Shown piece by piece: positions 1 through 5,779 of a stretch of 6,189 nucleotides of DNA. Numbering within the stretch: the first letter of the stretch is position 1; each line of letters opens with the position of its first letter. A program made the position numbers and the translations under genes. The stretch covers positions 1 through 6,189 of the forward strand of contig JAEYYQ010000115.1 in assembly GCA_023428365.1 (NCBI GenBank), read 5' to 3'. The stretch comes from Pseudomonadota bacterium. Lineage in GTDB: Bacteria > Pseudomonadota > Alphaproteobacteria > Rhizobiales > Hyphomicrobiaceae. The notes beneath the pieces are model-generated. The model saw only the letters and a program-made list of their open reading frames with translations. It searched no databases and was not told the DNA's origin.

Positions 1-33
1 TGTGCGTCTCCCCTGCCTTGCTTGATCCGGTAC

Positions 34-603
34 TTAGCCGACTGTCACCGATTTCGGAAGGCGGCGCGCGAAGAAAGCGATCGTCTTACCGTTCCAGTGC
101 GTTGTCGCGGCGCGTTCAAAACCGCAATCGCGATAGAAGCCATTGTTGCGCACACCATCGGCGGTGACTGCGTGCAATCCCGGCACTCCTCCTGCCGCCG
201 CATGATCTGCGAACACCTCGATGAGCCGCCGCCCGATTCCAACGCCCCGATAGTCGGCAGCCAGATTGATATGCAGGTGAGCCGGGAACTCGACGGTCAG
301 GGTCGCGAAATCCGCAAAGTAGGAGATATCCGCAAACAGCGGATGCCGCGCCGGGTCATCGAGACAGCCGGCGAGATAGCCAATGGTCTTGCCCGAGCGC
401 TCCCTGGCGACGAATGCGTCCTGCGGAAAGTGGGTGAGGTATCGGGTCAGCCATCGCTCGCGGAAGGTTTGCCGCGCCTCCGGACTCTCGAATGCTCTGT
501 TGCCGGCAGCCTCGAAGAAGATGGCTTCGATATCCTCGATCACACCGCTCTCGGTGACGACATCGACGTACCGGTCAATGCTGACATCGCCGCGCGGTCC
601 CAT
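34..603 (-). CDS. GNAT family N-acetyltransferase
   Basis: This 189-residue protein is a probable acetyl-CoA-dependent N-acetyltransferase of the GNAT superfamily, cytoplasmic, with an unknown acceptor substrate. The central strand TVEFPAHLHINL (about 103-114) runs straight into the acetyl-CoA pyrophosphate loop R119-G-V-G122-I-G124 and helix RRLIEVFADHAAAGG (motif A). NNGFYRDCGF (153-162) is the usual motif B region, where the tyrosine often acts in catalysis. The N-terminal half (about 11-60) is helical and probably shapes the acceptor site. The frame stays open to an ATG at 783, but I chose the ATG at 601-603: GGAAGG lies 10 bases upstream, the alternatives at 672 and 783 lack a good ribosome binding site, and the extra residues look non-domain. 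The gene stands alone, divergent from the small gene at 804. Family assignment is firm; substrate cannot be told. Confidence 0.87.
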   Translation of the reverse strand: MGPRGDVSIDRYVDVVTESGVIEDIEAIFFEAAGNRAFESPEARQTFRERWLTRYLTHFPQDAFVARERSGKTIGYLAGCLDDPARHPLFADISYFADFATLTVEFPAHLHINLAADYRGVGIGRRLIEVFADHAAAGGVPGLHAVTADGVRNNGFYRDCGFERAATTHWNGKTIAFFARRLPKSVTVG

Positions 604-604
604 C

Positions 605-615
605 GGTTCAGAACC
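605..615. repeat. 11-bp palindrome between RBS and start of the GNAT gene
   Basis: GGTTC-A-GAACC is a perfect 5+1+5 palindrome. On the minus strand it fills the space between the GGAAGG ribosome binding site and the ATG at 603. It may be an operator or simply chance. The loop is too short for a stable RNA hairpin. Confidence 0.3.
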
Positions 616-730
616 TTCCGTTCCCAAGCCACTGAGCGGCCCCGACAGGCGTGATCTTCCGTGCGCCGCCATCGGTATGCGGATTATGCATCTCGGCAAT
701 GCAACATGTCGCACTGGTGCAGCGCAACGT

Positions 731-745
731 GGTATGCCATATACC
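731..745. repeat. Inverted repeat GGTAT-N5-ATACC in divergent intergenic region
   Basis: GGTAT GCCAT ATACC has 5-bp arms around a 5-base centre. It lies in the roughly 200-base gap between the divergent GNAT gene and the 69-codon gene, and part of its left half (GGTATGC) recurs at 674-680. Such dyads in divergent gaps can bind regulators, but this one is short and no clear -35/-10 pair was found next to it. Confidence 0.25.
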
Positions 746-803
746 TGACGTAAGAGCACGGGCACGCAAAAGCTGGCCCGCATAAAAACGACAGGATCTT
801 ATC

Positions 804-1013
804 ATGAGCAGCAATTCGACCACCCTCGACTTCACCACTGCGCACACTGAGCGGCCCCATGGTCTGTTGTCCACCATCGCCGCCTTCTGGGACTCGGTGC
901 GTATCGGCCTTGCCGCGTCCCATCAGTATGATGATCTGACCGCTCGCGGTAAGTCTCCGCAGGCCGCAGTCGACATCGTGTATCGCACGCACTTTTCGAA
1001 GATCGGCAAGTAA
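804..1013 (+). CDS. Small conserved-looking hypothetical protein (69 aa)
   Basis: I do not recognise a named family. The predicted 69-residue protein has no signal peptide and no membrane segment. A polar Ser/Thr-rich start (1-17) is followed by an amphipathic stretch GLLSTIAAFWDSVRIGLAASHQYDDLTARG (about 20-49), then KSPQAAVDIVYRTHF, probably two or three short helices. Evidence that it is a real gene: AGGA at 793-796 sits 7 bases before the ATG, codon use fits the neighbours, the product is not low-complexity, and a hairpin with a T-run follows 35 bases after the stop. It is therefore probably a single-gene transcript, divergent from the GNAT gene and convergent with pta. The layout of aromatic/aliphatic residues followed by 'LTARG' would suit a small adaptor or regulatory protein, but that is only a guess. 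Confidence 0.72.
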   Translation: MSSNSTTLDFTTAHTERPHGLLSTIAAFWDSVRIGLAASHQYDDLTARGKSPQAAVDIVYRTHFSKIGK

Positions 1014-1048
1014 CAGCCCGATCTGACCAACATCTCCTGATCGCTTTT

Positions 1049-1080
1049 ACCGCGTCCGGCTGATCGCCGGGCGCGGTTTT
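1049..1080 (+). terminator. Rho-independent terminator of the 69-aa gene
   Basis: ACCGCGTCCGGC (1049-1060) pairs with GCCGGGCGCGGT (1066-1077): 12 base pairs including one G-U wobble, with loop TGATC. A run of four T (1077-1080) then follows. The strong GC stem and T-run on the plus strand mark the end of the small gene's transcript. The minus strand has no T-run after the stem, so it does not obviously stop transcripts from pta. Confidence 0.8.
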
Positions 1081-1214
1081 CGTATGCACGCGCGGTAACT
1101 GCCGCCATTGACGCTAACCAATTACAGCAGTACCTAGGGAGATGTCCAGAAAACGAGACGAATTGTCCCGGAAAACGTGAGATGCACCCAAGTGGTCTCG
1201 GCCGGTTCTTTGCT

Positions 1215-2201
1215 TCACGCACGCGCCAGCGTCACGGCGACCGTGGCTGTGATGTCATCGACTGTCGCACCCCGCGAAAGATCGGCGACCGGTTTGGCGA
1301 AGCCCTGCAAGAACGGGCCGACCGCCTGGGCTCCTGCCAGGTGCTGGACCAGCTTGTAGGCAATATTGCCGGCGTCGAGGTCAGGAAACACCAGGACATT
1401 AGCCCGGCCTGCGACTTCGCTCTCGGCCTTGACCTTCTTCGCGGCGACGGACGCGACCAGCGCGGCATCCGCCTGCAGTTCCCCATCGACTTTGAGCGCA
1501 GGCATGCGCTCCCGGAGAATGGCGACAGCGGCCTGAACTTTCTCGACATGCGGATGATTGGCACTGCCGTGCGTCGAGAACGACAACATGGCAACTCGCG
1601 GCTCTTCTCCGAGCAACGCCTCGGCACTCGCCGCCGAGGCAATCGCGATATCGGCCAGCACTGCCGCGTCCGGATCGGCGTTCACCGCGCAATCGGCGAA
1701 GACCAGCGCACGCGGCGCCCCATCGTGTTTCGCGGGCAGCAGCATCAGGAAGAAGCTCGAGGGGGTCGCAACTCCCTCTCCCAGACCAACCGTCATCAAT
1801 CCAGCTTCGATCACCCGACGCGTCGGATTGGCGGCGCCAGCGACCATTGCAGCCGCCTCGCCGGACGTCACGAGCCCACCTCCGAAATAGAGCGGTTTAC
1901 GCAACAAACGCGTTGCCATCGCGGCCGTCATGCGTTCGCGGCTACTAGCCAGCATTTCTGCGTAGCGGCCGATCAGTGGATCGGTTTCCGGATCTCTGAT
2001 CTCGATATCGGTCAGCCCGACACCAAGCGCATCCGCACGAGACGCAATCATCTCAGGTTTGCCGAGCAGCACGGGCCGCGCCAGATCCTCGTCCACGATG
2101 CGGCGCGCGGCACCAAGAATACGCTCGTCGTCGCCTTCCGGCAGGACGACTTTCAAACCGCGGCCACTGACAGCCGCCCGGCACCGCGCGACGATATCCA
2201 T
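1215..2201 (-). CDS. pta: Phosphate acetyltransferase (short, single-domain Pta)
   Basis: It catalyses acetyl-CoA + phosphate <=> acetyl phosphate + CoA in the cytoplasm. The 328-residue protein covers only the catalytic PTA_PTB domain, like the archaeal/Gram-positive and EutD-type enzymes, and lacks the N-terminal DRTGG/AAA-like region of long enterobacterial Pta. Visible family signatures: [12 protein letters not shown] near the N-terminus, PLYFGGGLV, a serine-rich stretch including [37 protein letters not shown], and C-terminal [18 protein letters not shown]309, R310 and D316 match the catalytic Ser/Arg/Asp of Methanosarcina Pta. An ATG at 2228 would add nine residues but has no ribosome binding site. 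The ATG at 2199-2201 follows GGGGAGGA by about five bases and gives the typical 'MDIVARCR' beginning, so I prefer it. It is divergent from the citrate synthase gene. No ackA lies in the window, so the acetyl phosphate partner enzyme (kinase, phosphoketolase or sulfoacetaldehyde acetyltransferase) must be elsewhere. A phosphate butyryltransferase role is less likely given the close Pta motifs. Confidence 0.92.
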   Translation of the reverse strand: MDIVARCRAAVSGRGLKVVLPEGDDERILGAARRIVDEDLARPVLLGKPEMIASRADALGVGLTDIEIRDPETDPLIGRYAEMLASSRERMTAAMATRLLRKPLYFGGGLVTSGEAAAMVAGAANPTRRVIEAGLMTVGLGEGVATPSSFFLMLLPAKHDGAPRALVFADCAVNADPDAAVLADIAIASAASAEALLGEEPRVAMLSFSTHGSANHPHVEKVQAAVAILRERMPALKVDGELQADAALVASVAAKKVKAESEVAGRANVLVFPDLDAGNIAYKLVQHLAGAQAVGPFLQGFAKPVADLSRGATVDDITATVAVTLARA

Positions 2202-2293
2202 AACGTCCTCCCCAAGAGTGTCGGTCATTCGAATTTACCAGAGCCGCATTTCACTACGTGGCATCGCAATTTCAGAACGGAGGTTCAACCCGC

Positions 2294-3439
2294 ATGAGCG
2301 CCACTGACAACGAACCCAGGATCTACCGCGGACTAAAAGACGTCTACTTTGAACGCTCCGCAACGACGTTCATCGACGGCAAGGCAGGTGAGCTGCGCTA
2401 CCGCGGTTATTCGATCCATGATCTAGCGCAGCACTCGACGTTCGAGGAAACGGCCTACTTGCTCCTCTACGGCGAACTGCCGACGAGCACCGCTATGGCG
2501 AAGTTCGATGAGGAATTGAAAGCAGCGCGGCAGATCCCGGCTCAGGTGCTGGATATCATCAGCGCCATCAAGCACGCACATCCCATGGATGTGCTGCGGA
2601 CAGCCGTTTCGGCGATGGCCGCCTTCGATCCGGAAGCTGCCGACAACAGCCGCGAGGCGACACTGCGCAAAGGCATTCGGCTAAGCTCGGAGGTGCCGGT
2701 GATCGTTGCTGCACACGAGCGGATTCGAAAAGGTCTCGCCCCGATCCAGCCCGATCAATCGCTATCACACGCCGCCAACTTCCTCTGGATGCTGAAGGGT
2801 GAAAAGCCGTCGGGCGATGCAGCAAAACTTCTCGACACTGACTTGGTTTTGCACGCGGAACATGGCTCGAATGCCTCCTCGTTCACCGCACGCGTTGTCG
2901 TCGGGACCGAGGCCGGAATCCATGCTGCCATGACGGCGGCAGTGGCCGCATTGTCCGGCCCGGCGCATGGCGGAGCAGCCGAGGACGTGATGCGCATGGC
3001 GCAGGAGATCGGCGATCCGTCCAACGCCCCCGCTTACGTCAAGGCCAAGCGCGCCGCAAAAGAGCCGATCACCGGCTTCGGCCATCGCGTCTATCGCGCC
3101 GAGGATCCCCGAGCGCGCCACATGCGCGAAGGCGTCAAGCGTCTGTCGCGCGAGATGGGCGAACCGAAATGGTATGAGATCCTCGACGCGCTGGTGAAGG
3201 AGATGGCCCCCTACGCGCGCCATGGCGTCAACGTCAACGTCGATTTCTATTCCGGCGTGATCTACCACCTGCACGGCATCCCGAAGGACCTGTTCGTGCC
3301 AATCTTCGCAATCGGCCGCGTGCCGGGTTGGACCGTTCAGATTCTCGAACAGCAGGACAACAACATCCTGATCCGTCCACTGACGTTGTATAATGGCCCG
3401 GACTCTCGTCCCTACGTGCCCATCAATTCCCGCGGCTGA
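2294..3439 (+). CDS. Citrate synthase / 2-methylcitrate synthase family protein
   Basis: This enzyme condenses an acyl-CoA (acetyl-CoA to citrate, or propionyl-CoA to 2-methylcitrate) with oxaloacetate. At 381 residues it matches the short dimeric CitZ/PrpC-type enzymes rather than the roughly 430-residue hexameric GltA. Active-site signatures are intact: LHAEHGSNASSFTAR (186-200), GPAHGG with H225, GFGHRVYR with H264, and NVDFYSG with D317, which correspond to the catalytic His/His/Asp triad of the family. Oxaloacetate/CoA-binding arginines are likely in DPRAR (271-275), GRVPGW (341-346) and IRP (360-362). The C-terminus YNGPDSRPYVPI is also typical. The start is the ATG at 2294, with GGAGG at 2279-2283, ten bases upstream; an in-frame GTG at 2258 lacks such a site. 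It is divergent from pta. Sequence alone cannot settle citrate versus methylcitrate synthase: no prpB/prpD-like neighbour is present, which slightly favours an acetyl-CoA role. Confidence 0.9.
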   Translation: MSATDNEPRIYRGLKDVYFERSATTFIDGKAGELRYRGYSIHDLAQHSTFEETAYLLLYGELPTSTAMAKFDEELKAARQIPAQVLDIISAIKHAHPMDVLRTAVSAMAAFDPEAADNSREATLRKGIRLSSEVPVIVAAHERIRKGLAPIQPDQSLSHAANFLWMLKGEKPSGDAAKLLDTDLVLHAEHGSNASSFTARVVVGTEAGIHAAMTAAVAALSGPAHGGAAEDVMRMAQEIGDPSNAPAYVKAKRAAKEPITGFGHRVYRAEDPRARHMREGVKRLSREMGEPKWYEILDALVKEMAPYARHGVNVNVDFYSGVIYHLHGIPKDLFVPIFAIGRVPGWTVQILEQQDNNILIRPLTLYNGPDSRPYVPINSRG

Positions 3440-3453
3440 GATCGTAAAAAGAA

Positions 3454-3476
3454 ACGGGCCGGAAAATCCGGCCCGT
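3454..3476 (-). terminator. Hairpin terminator between convergent genes, T-tract on minus strand
   Basis: ACGGGCCGGA (3454-3463) and TCCGGCCCGT (3467-3476) form a perfect 10-bp stem with loop AAA. Read on the minus strand the stem is followed by TTCTTTTT (3453-3446), a good Rho-independent terminator for the secreted-protein gene ending at 3502. On the plus strand it starts 14 bases after the citrate synthase stop, but what follows is CCTCGCTC, so termination in that direction would rely on the stem alone. Confidence 0.82.
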
Positions 3477-3501
3477 CCTCGCTCAAATTGATGGCAGCTA
3501 C

Positions 3502-3891
3502 TTACCAGCCACGACGGCAAGCATTGTAGCGGCGCCACCAATAACGGCTGCCTGAATTGATAGCCCGCGCCCGCAGCCAGCCACAGCCACGATACCCGCG
3601 GCGATAACCGTACCAAGCCGGACCCGCATAAATCGCGACGCGCGGACCGCGCCAACGACGCGAATAACGATATCCGCGATGACGATAGGAATGCCTGTAG
3701 ATATTGCGAGATCCCCGGAAGCCACGATGGCTCCGGTAATGTCTCCGGCTACGGACGTCCGTCACGGTGGAAACTGCCTCGCCCTTCACCGCGATCGGCA
3801 TCTTGGCCGCGGCGGCGCGCACGTCGGGACTTGGCGCCACGAATGCGAAAGCGGCAGCAGCAGCCACCACTGAAAGTAGACGTAAACTCAT
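3502..3891 (-). CDS. Small secreted Arg/Tyr/Gly-rich basic protein
   Basis: I recognise a style of protein common in Bradyrhizobium-like bacteria but no named family or function. The 129-residue product begins with a signal peptide: MSLR, a hydrophobic Leu/Val/Ala stretch (about 4-20), then a likely cleavage near VRA-AAAK (about residues 25-28). The mature part is very basic, with about 25 arginines and many Tyr, His, Gly and Trp residues, mostly as RHYRSHRGFRGSR and YRHRGYRYSRRW type runs up to about residue 82. A C-terminal segment follows with AIYAGPAWYGYRRGYRGCGW and RYWWRRYNACRRGW. Two cysteines there (GCGW and NAC) could form a periplasmic disulfide. Export to the periplasm or envelope is inferred. 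AGGAGG lies five bases before the ATG, a near-ideal ribosome binding site, suggesting strong translation. It is a single-gene unit: terminator at 3454-3476, possible promoter at 3979-4007. Confidence 0.83.
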   Translation of the reverse strand: MSLRLLSVVAAAAAFAFVAPSPDVRAAAAKMPIAVKGEAVSTVTDVRSRRHYRSHRGFRGSRNIYRHSYRHRGYRYSRRWRGPRVAIYAGPAWYGYRRGYRGCGWLRARAINSGSRYWWRRYNACRRGW

Positions 3892-3978
3892 ACGAGCCTC
3901 CTAAACATTGCTCCGCCTCGCCAGTGAATGGCTAACGCTCGAGCGCGCAGATAAGATCCCCGACGAGTGATGATGAGG

Positions 3979-4007
3979 CATATAGACAGTTCAGCCCGTA
4001 TTTCCAA
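3979..4007 (-). promoter_or_regulatory. Possible sigma-70-like promoter of the secreted-protein gene
   Basis: On the minus strand, TTGGAA (4007-4002) and TATATG (3984-3979) are separated by exactly 17 bases. Each box matches four of six consensus positions. The expected start would lie near 3972, giving a 5' leader of about 80 bases before the ATG at 3891. That leader contains a 10-bp palindrome CGCTCGAGCG at 3936-3945. The spacing is right, but two 4/6 boxes can arise by chance. Confidence 0.35.
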
Positions 4008-4058
4008 GGCCTTATCGGCTGGCCCGCTATGCTGAAACGGCCGCCATTTGTTCATACG

Positions 4059-4424
4059 TTATTCATCTACGATCGCTGCGAGTTGCGTGCGCACTCGGCG
4101 TGGCTGATCCTTCGGCAGAGGTTTCAGCACGGGTGACGGAGCTGCATTGGACGGCGGAGGCCCATAGTTGCGGCTGAATGGCTCCGTAGGATCGTCGATC
4201 TCCGGCCTTTCCCGGCGCAGGGGCGGTGTCTGAACAGGCAGACCATCCGCCTCCATCGCGATAGCCGGTTGAGGCGGCGCAACTGCGCCGACGTAGGAGC
4301 TTTCACGGTAAGTTGATTTATCTGAGGCACAGCCGGCCAAAGCCAAGGCGGCGGCGAGCGCAATTGGAAGCGACGACGCACGCGTCAGGGAACGCGGTGC
4401 GCGGACAAAACTCGACAAACGCAT
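4059..4424 (-). CDS. Small proline-rich lipoprotein
   Basis: I do not recognise a named family. The 121-residue protein has a lipoprotein signal: a basic N-terminus (R2, R8, R11, R15), a hydrophobic stretch PIALAAALALAG (20-31) and lipobox LAGC with the lipidated cysteine at 32. Residue +2 is Ala, so outer-membrane sorting is expected. The rest is rich in Pro, polar and charged residues (APPQPAI, PPLRRERPEIDDP, YGPPPSNAAPSPVLKPLPKDQP) and is probably disordered, ending in RTQLAAIVDE. The open frame extends to a TTG at 4463, but the ATG at 4422-4424 has GGAG nine bases upstream and places the signal peptide correctly. It lies 119 bases downstream of the ABC permease on the same strand and may be read from the same transcript. 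Whether it helps the exporter is unknown. The gap between them holds several inverted repeats. Confidence 0.78.
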   Translation of the reverse strand: MRLSSFVRAPRSLTRASSLPIALAAALALAGCASDKSTYRESSYVGAVAPPQPAIAMEADGLPVQTPPLRRERPEIDDPTEPFSRNYGPPPSNAAPSPVLKPLPKDQPRRVRTQLAAIVDE

Positions 4425-4490
4425 AACCCAGGACTCCGAACTCAACGCGACGGAGTTCAGCAAACCGGATCACGGTTAAGTTTGGGTTAT
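4423..4490 (-). promoter_or_regulatory. Candidate structured mRNA leader masking the lipoprotein start
   Basis: Read as minus-strand RNA, three complementary pairs nest here. P1 is AUAACCCA (4490-4483) with UGGGUUAU (4430-4423), eight perfect pairs that include the A and U of the start codon. P2 is AACCG (4477-4473) with CGGUU (4467-4463) around a five-base loop. P3 is ACUCCG (4456-4451) with CGGAGU (4438-4433), which covers the GGAG Shine-Dalgarno. An alternative to P3, GAACUC (4458-4453) with GAGUUC (4443-4438), would leave the Shine-Dalgarno free. The set can fold as a three-way junction hiding both translation signals. No known riboswitch or thermometer class is recognised. Individual helices are short, so chance is possible. 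Confidence 0.35.
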
Positions 4491-4499
4491 CTGGCTCCC

Positions 4500-4529
4500 G
4501 GAATGAGGCGACAGAACCGCGCTCATTCC
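4500..4529 (-). terminator. Stem-loop after the ABC permease gene (no T-tract)
   Basis: GGAATGAG (4500-4507) and CTCATTCC (4522-4529) are perfectly complementary. GCG (4508-4510) with CGC (4518-4520) extends the stem to 11 pairs with one bulged base and a seven-base loop. It begins 14 bases after the permease stop. No T-run follows on either strand, so it may be a weak or factor-dependent terminator, an attenuator, or a 3' end stabiliser that lowers lipoprotein expression relative to the ABC genes. Confidence 0.45.
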
Positions 4530-4543
4530 TGCGTGAACAACCG

Positions 4544-5779
4544 CTATTCGCTACGTAACGCGTCGATCGGATTGAGCAACGCCGCGCGCCGCGCCGGGAA
4601 ATATCCGAACACGACGCCTGTCGCGCCGGCTGCCGCCATCGCGATCATGATAGCTTCGCCGTTGACCAGGATAGGCCATTCCGCCGTGAAGGCGACGATC
4701 GCCGAGCCGGCAACACCGATGGCAACTCCAATCAATCCGCCGAGCAGGCTCAGCGTGACGGCTTCGACGAGAAACTGCGCGAGGATGTCTCCACGACGTC
4801 CACCAACCGCCATTCTGAGACCGATCTCGCGGGTGCGCTCAGTCACCGACACCAGCATGATGTTCATGATGCCGATACCTCCGACGACCAGGGAAATTGC
4901 CGAAGTTGCTGCCAGCAGCCAGCTCATGGTCGAGAACGCCGCTGTTCGCGCCTTCATGGTCTCGGCGAGATTGCGCACTGCGAAATCATCCTCGGCGCCC
5001 GGTTGAATGCGCCGCCGCTGACGCAGCACGTTTTCCATCTCCTCCTGCACTTCGGTCATATCCGCGCCGCTGTCGAGCTTGACGTAGATCTGTCCGACCT
5101 GATCGTTGACGACTTGACTGCGGCCGACGATCCGTCCGCGCGCCGCCGTCATCGGCAACAGGATGATGTCATCCTGGTCGCGGCCGAAGCTCGACTGTCC
5201 CTTGGCCTGCAACACGCCGACGATCTTGAAGGGCACATTGGTGATGCGGATGTCGGCGCCGATTGGATCTGCGCCCGGTCCGAACAGCTTCTCCGCCACA
5301 GTGGCTCCGATCACGGCCACCCGTGCGCCGGTGCTGACATCGGTGCTGGTGAAGTCGCGGCCCATTTCGACCGGCCAGTCACGCACTTCCAGGTACTGGT
5401 CGTGGACGCCACCGACCGCCGTGGTCCAGTTCATATTGCCGTACACCACCGGCGCGTTGCCTTGCAGAAATCCGGAGATGGCGAGAACATCGGGCACCTT
5501 ATCGCGGATCGCCTGAATATCGGTCTCAGCCAACGGCAGCCGCGTACCGGCACCGCCCGCGCGGCCTCCGACCCGCGATGAACCGGGGAAGACGACGAGC
5601 ATATTGGAGCCCAGCGAACTGATCTGGCGCTCGATTTCACTGCGTGCGCCGGAGCCCACGGCCACCATGATGATGACCGAACCGACGCCGATGATAATTC
5701 CAAGCGTCGTCAGCACAGACCGCAGCAGATTGGTCCGCAGTGCGGAAAGCGCGATGGAGAAGCTATCCAGGATGTTCAT
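4544..5779 (-). CDS. MacB/FtsX-type ABC transporter permease
   Basis: This inner-membrane permease of a type VII (mechanotransmission) ABC system probably works with the ATPase encoded just upstream; substrate unknown. The 411 residues show the standard layout: a short cytoplasmic start [19 protein letters not shown]1 (about 21-42, [20 protein letters not shown]), a large periplasmic MacB-like core domain (about 43-285), then TM2 (about 287-311), TM3 (about 338-364) and TM4 (about 375-393). The cytoplasmic loop [21 protein letters not shown] (312-332) is the family's coupling region to the ATPase. The C-terminus [17 protein letters not shown] is also diagnostic. Length and all segments are complete, so it should be functional. 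Its ATG overlaps the ATPase stop as ATGA, indicating translational coupling. The usual third partner, a MacA-type membrane fusion protein, would be expected upstream, beyond the window. LolC/E-like function is less likely than MacB-like export because the sequence matches MacB more closely. Confidence 0.93.
   Translation of the reverse strand: MNILDSFSIALSALRTNLLRSVLTTLGIIIGVGSVIIMVAVGSGARSEIERQISSLGSNMLVVFPGSSRVGGRAGGAGTRLPLAETDIQAIRDKVPDVLAISGFLQGNAPVVYGNMNWTTAVGGVHDQYLEVRDWPVEMGRDFTSTDVSTGARVAVIGATVAEKLFGPGADPIGADIRITNVPFKIVGVLQAKGQSSFGRDQDDIILLPMTAARGRIVGRSQVVNDQVGQIYVKLDSGADMTEVQEEMENVLRQRRRIQPGAEDDFAVRNLAETMKARTAAFSTMSWLLAATSAISLVVGGIGIMNIMLVSVTERTREIGLRMAVGGRRGDILAQFLVEAVTLSLLGGLIGVAIGVAGSAIVAFTAEWPILVNGEAIMIAMAAAGATGVVFGYFPARRAALLNPIDALRSE

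Noticed and set aside
22..654. 210-codon plus-strand frame opposite the GNAT gene
   Set aside because: The minus strand carries the GNAT acetyl-CoA loop and motif B. This frame shows no motif.
604..783. N-terminal extension of the GNAT protein to the ATG at 783 or 672
   Set aside because: Neither upstream ATG has a ribosome binding site, the added residues do not look like part of the fold, and the ATG at 603 has GGAAGG at suitable spacing.
2202..2293. Promoter elements in the pta/citrate synthase divergent gap
   Set aside because: I scanned both strands for -35/-10 pairs with 16-18 base spacing and found none with convincing matches. Promoters must exist nearby but cannot be placed.
1182..2297. 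371-codon plus-strand frame opposite pta
   Set aside because: It is antisense to a clear Pta with intact active-site motifs. Its translation is rich in Arg/His/Gln without domain motifs, a usual shadow in GC-rich genes.
2765..3655. 296-codon minus-strand frame opposite the citrate synthase gene
   Set aside because: It covers the citrate synthase coding strand and the terminator region, lacks a recognisable domain, and has no supporting start signal.
4018..4048. GC-rich imperfect inverted repeat downstream of the lipoprotein gene as a terminator
   Set aside because: The stem needs a bulge and no T-run follows it on the minus strand, so I cannot support a terminator call.
5003..5581. 192-codon plus-strand frame opposite the ABC permease
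   Set aside because: It is antisense to a full-length MacB-type permease. Its Asp/His/Ala-rich translation is composition driven.
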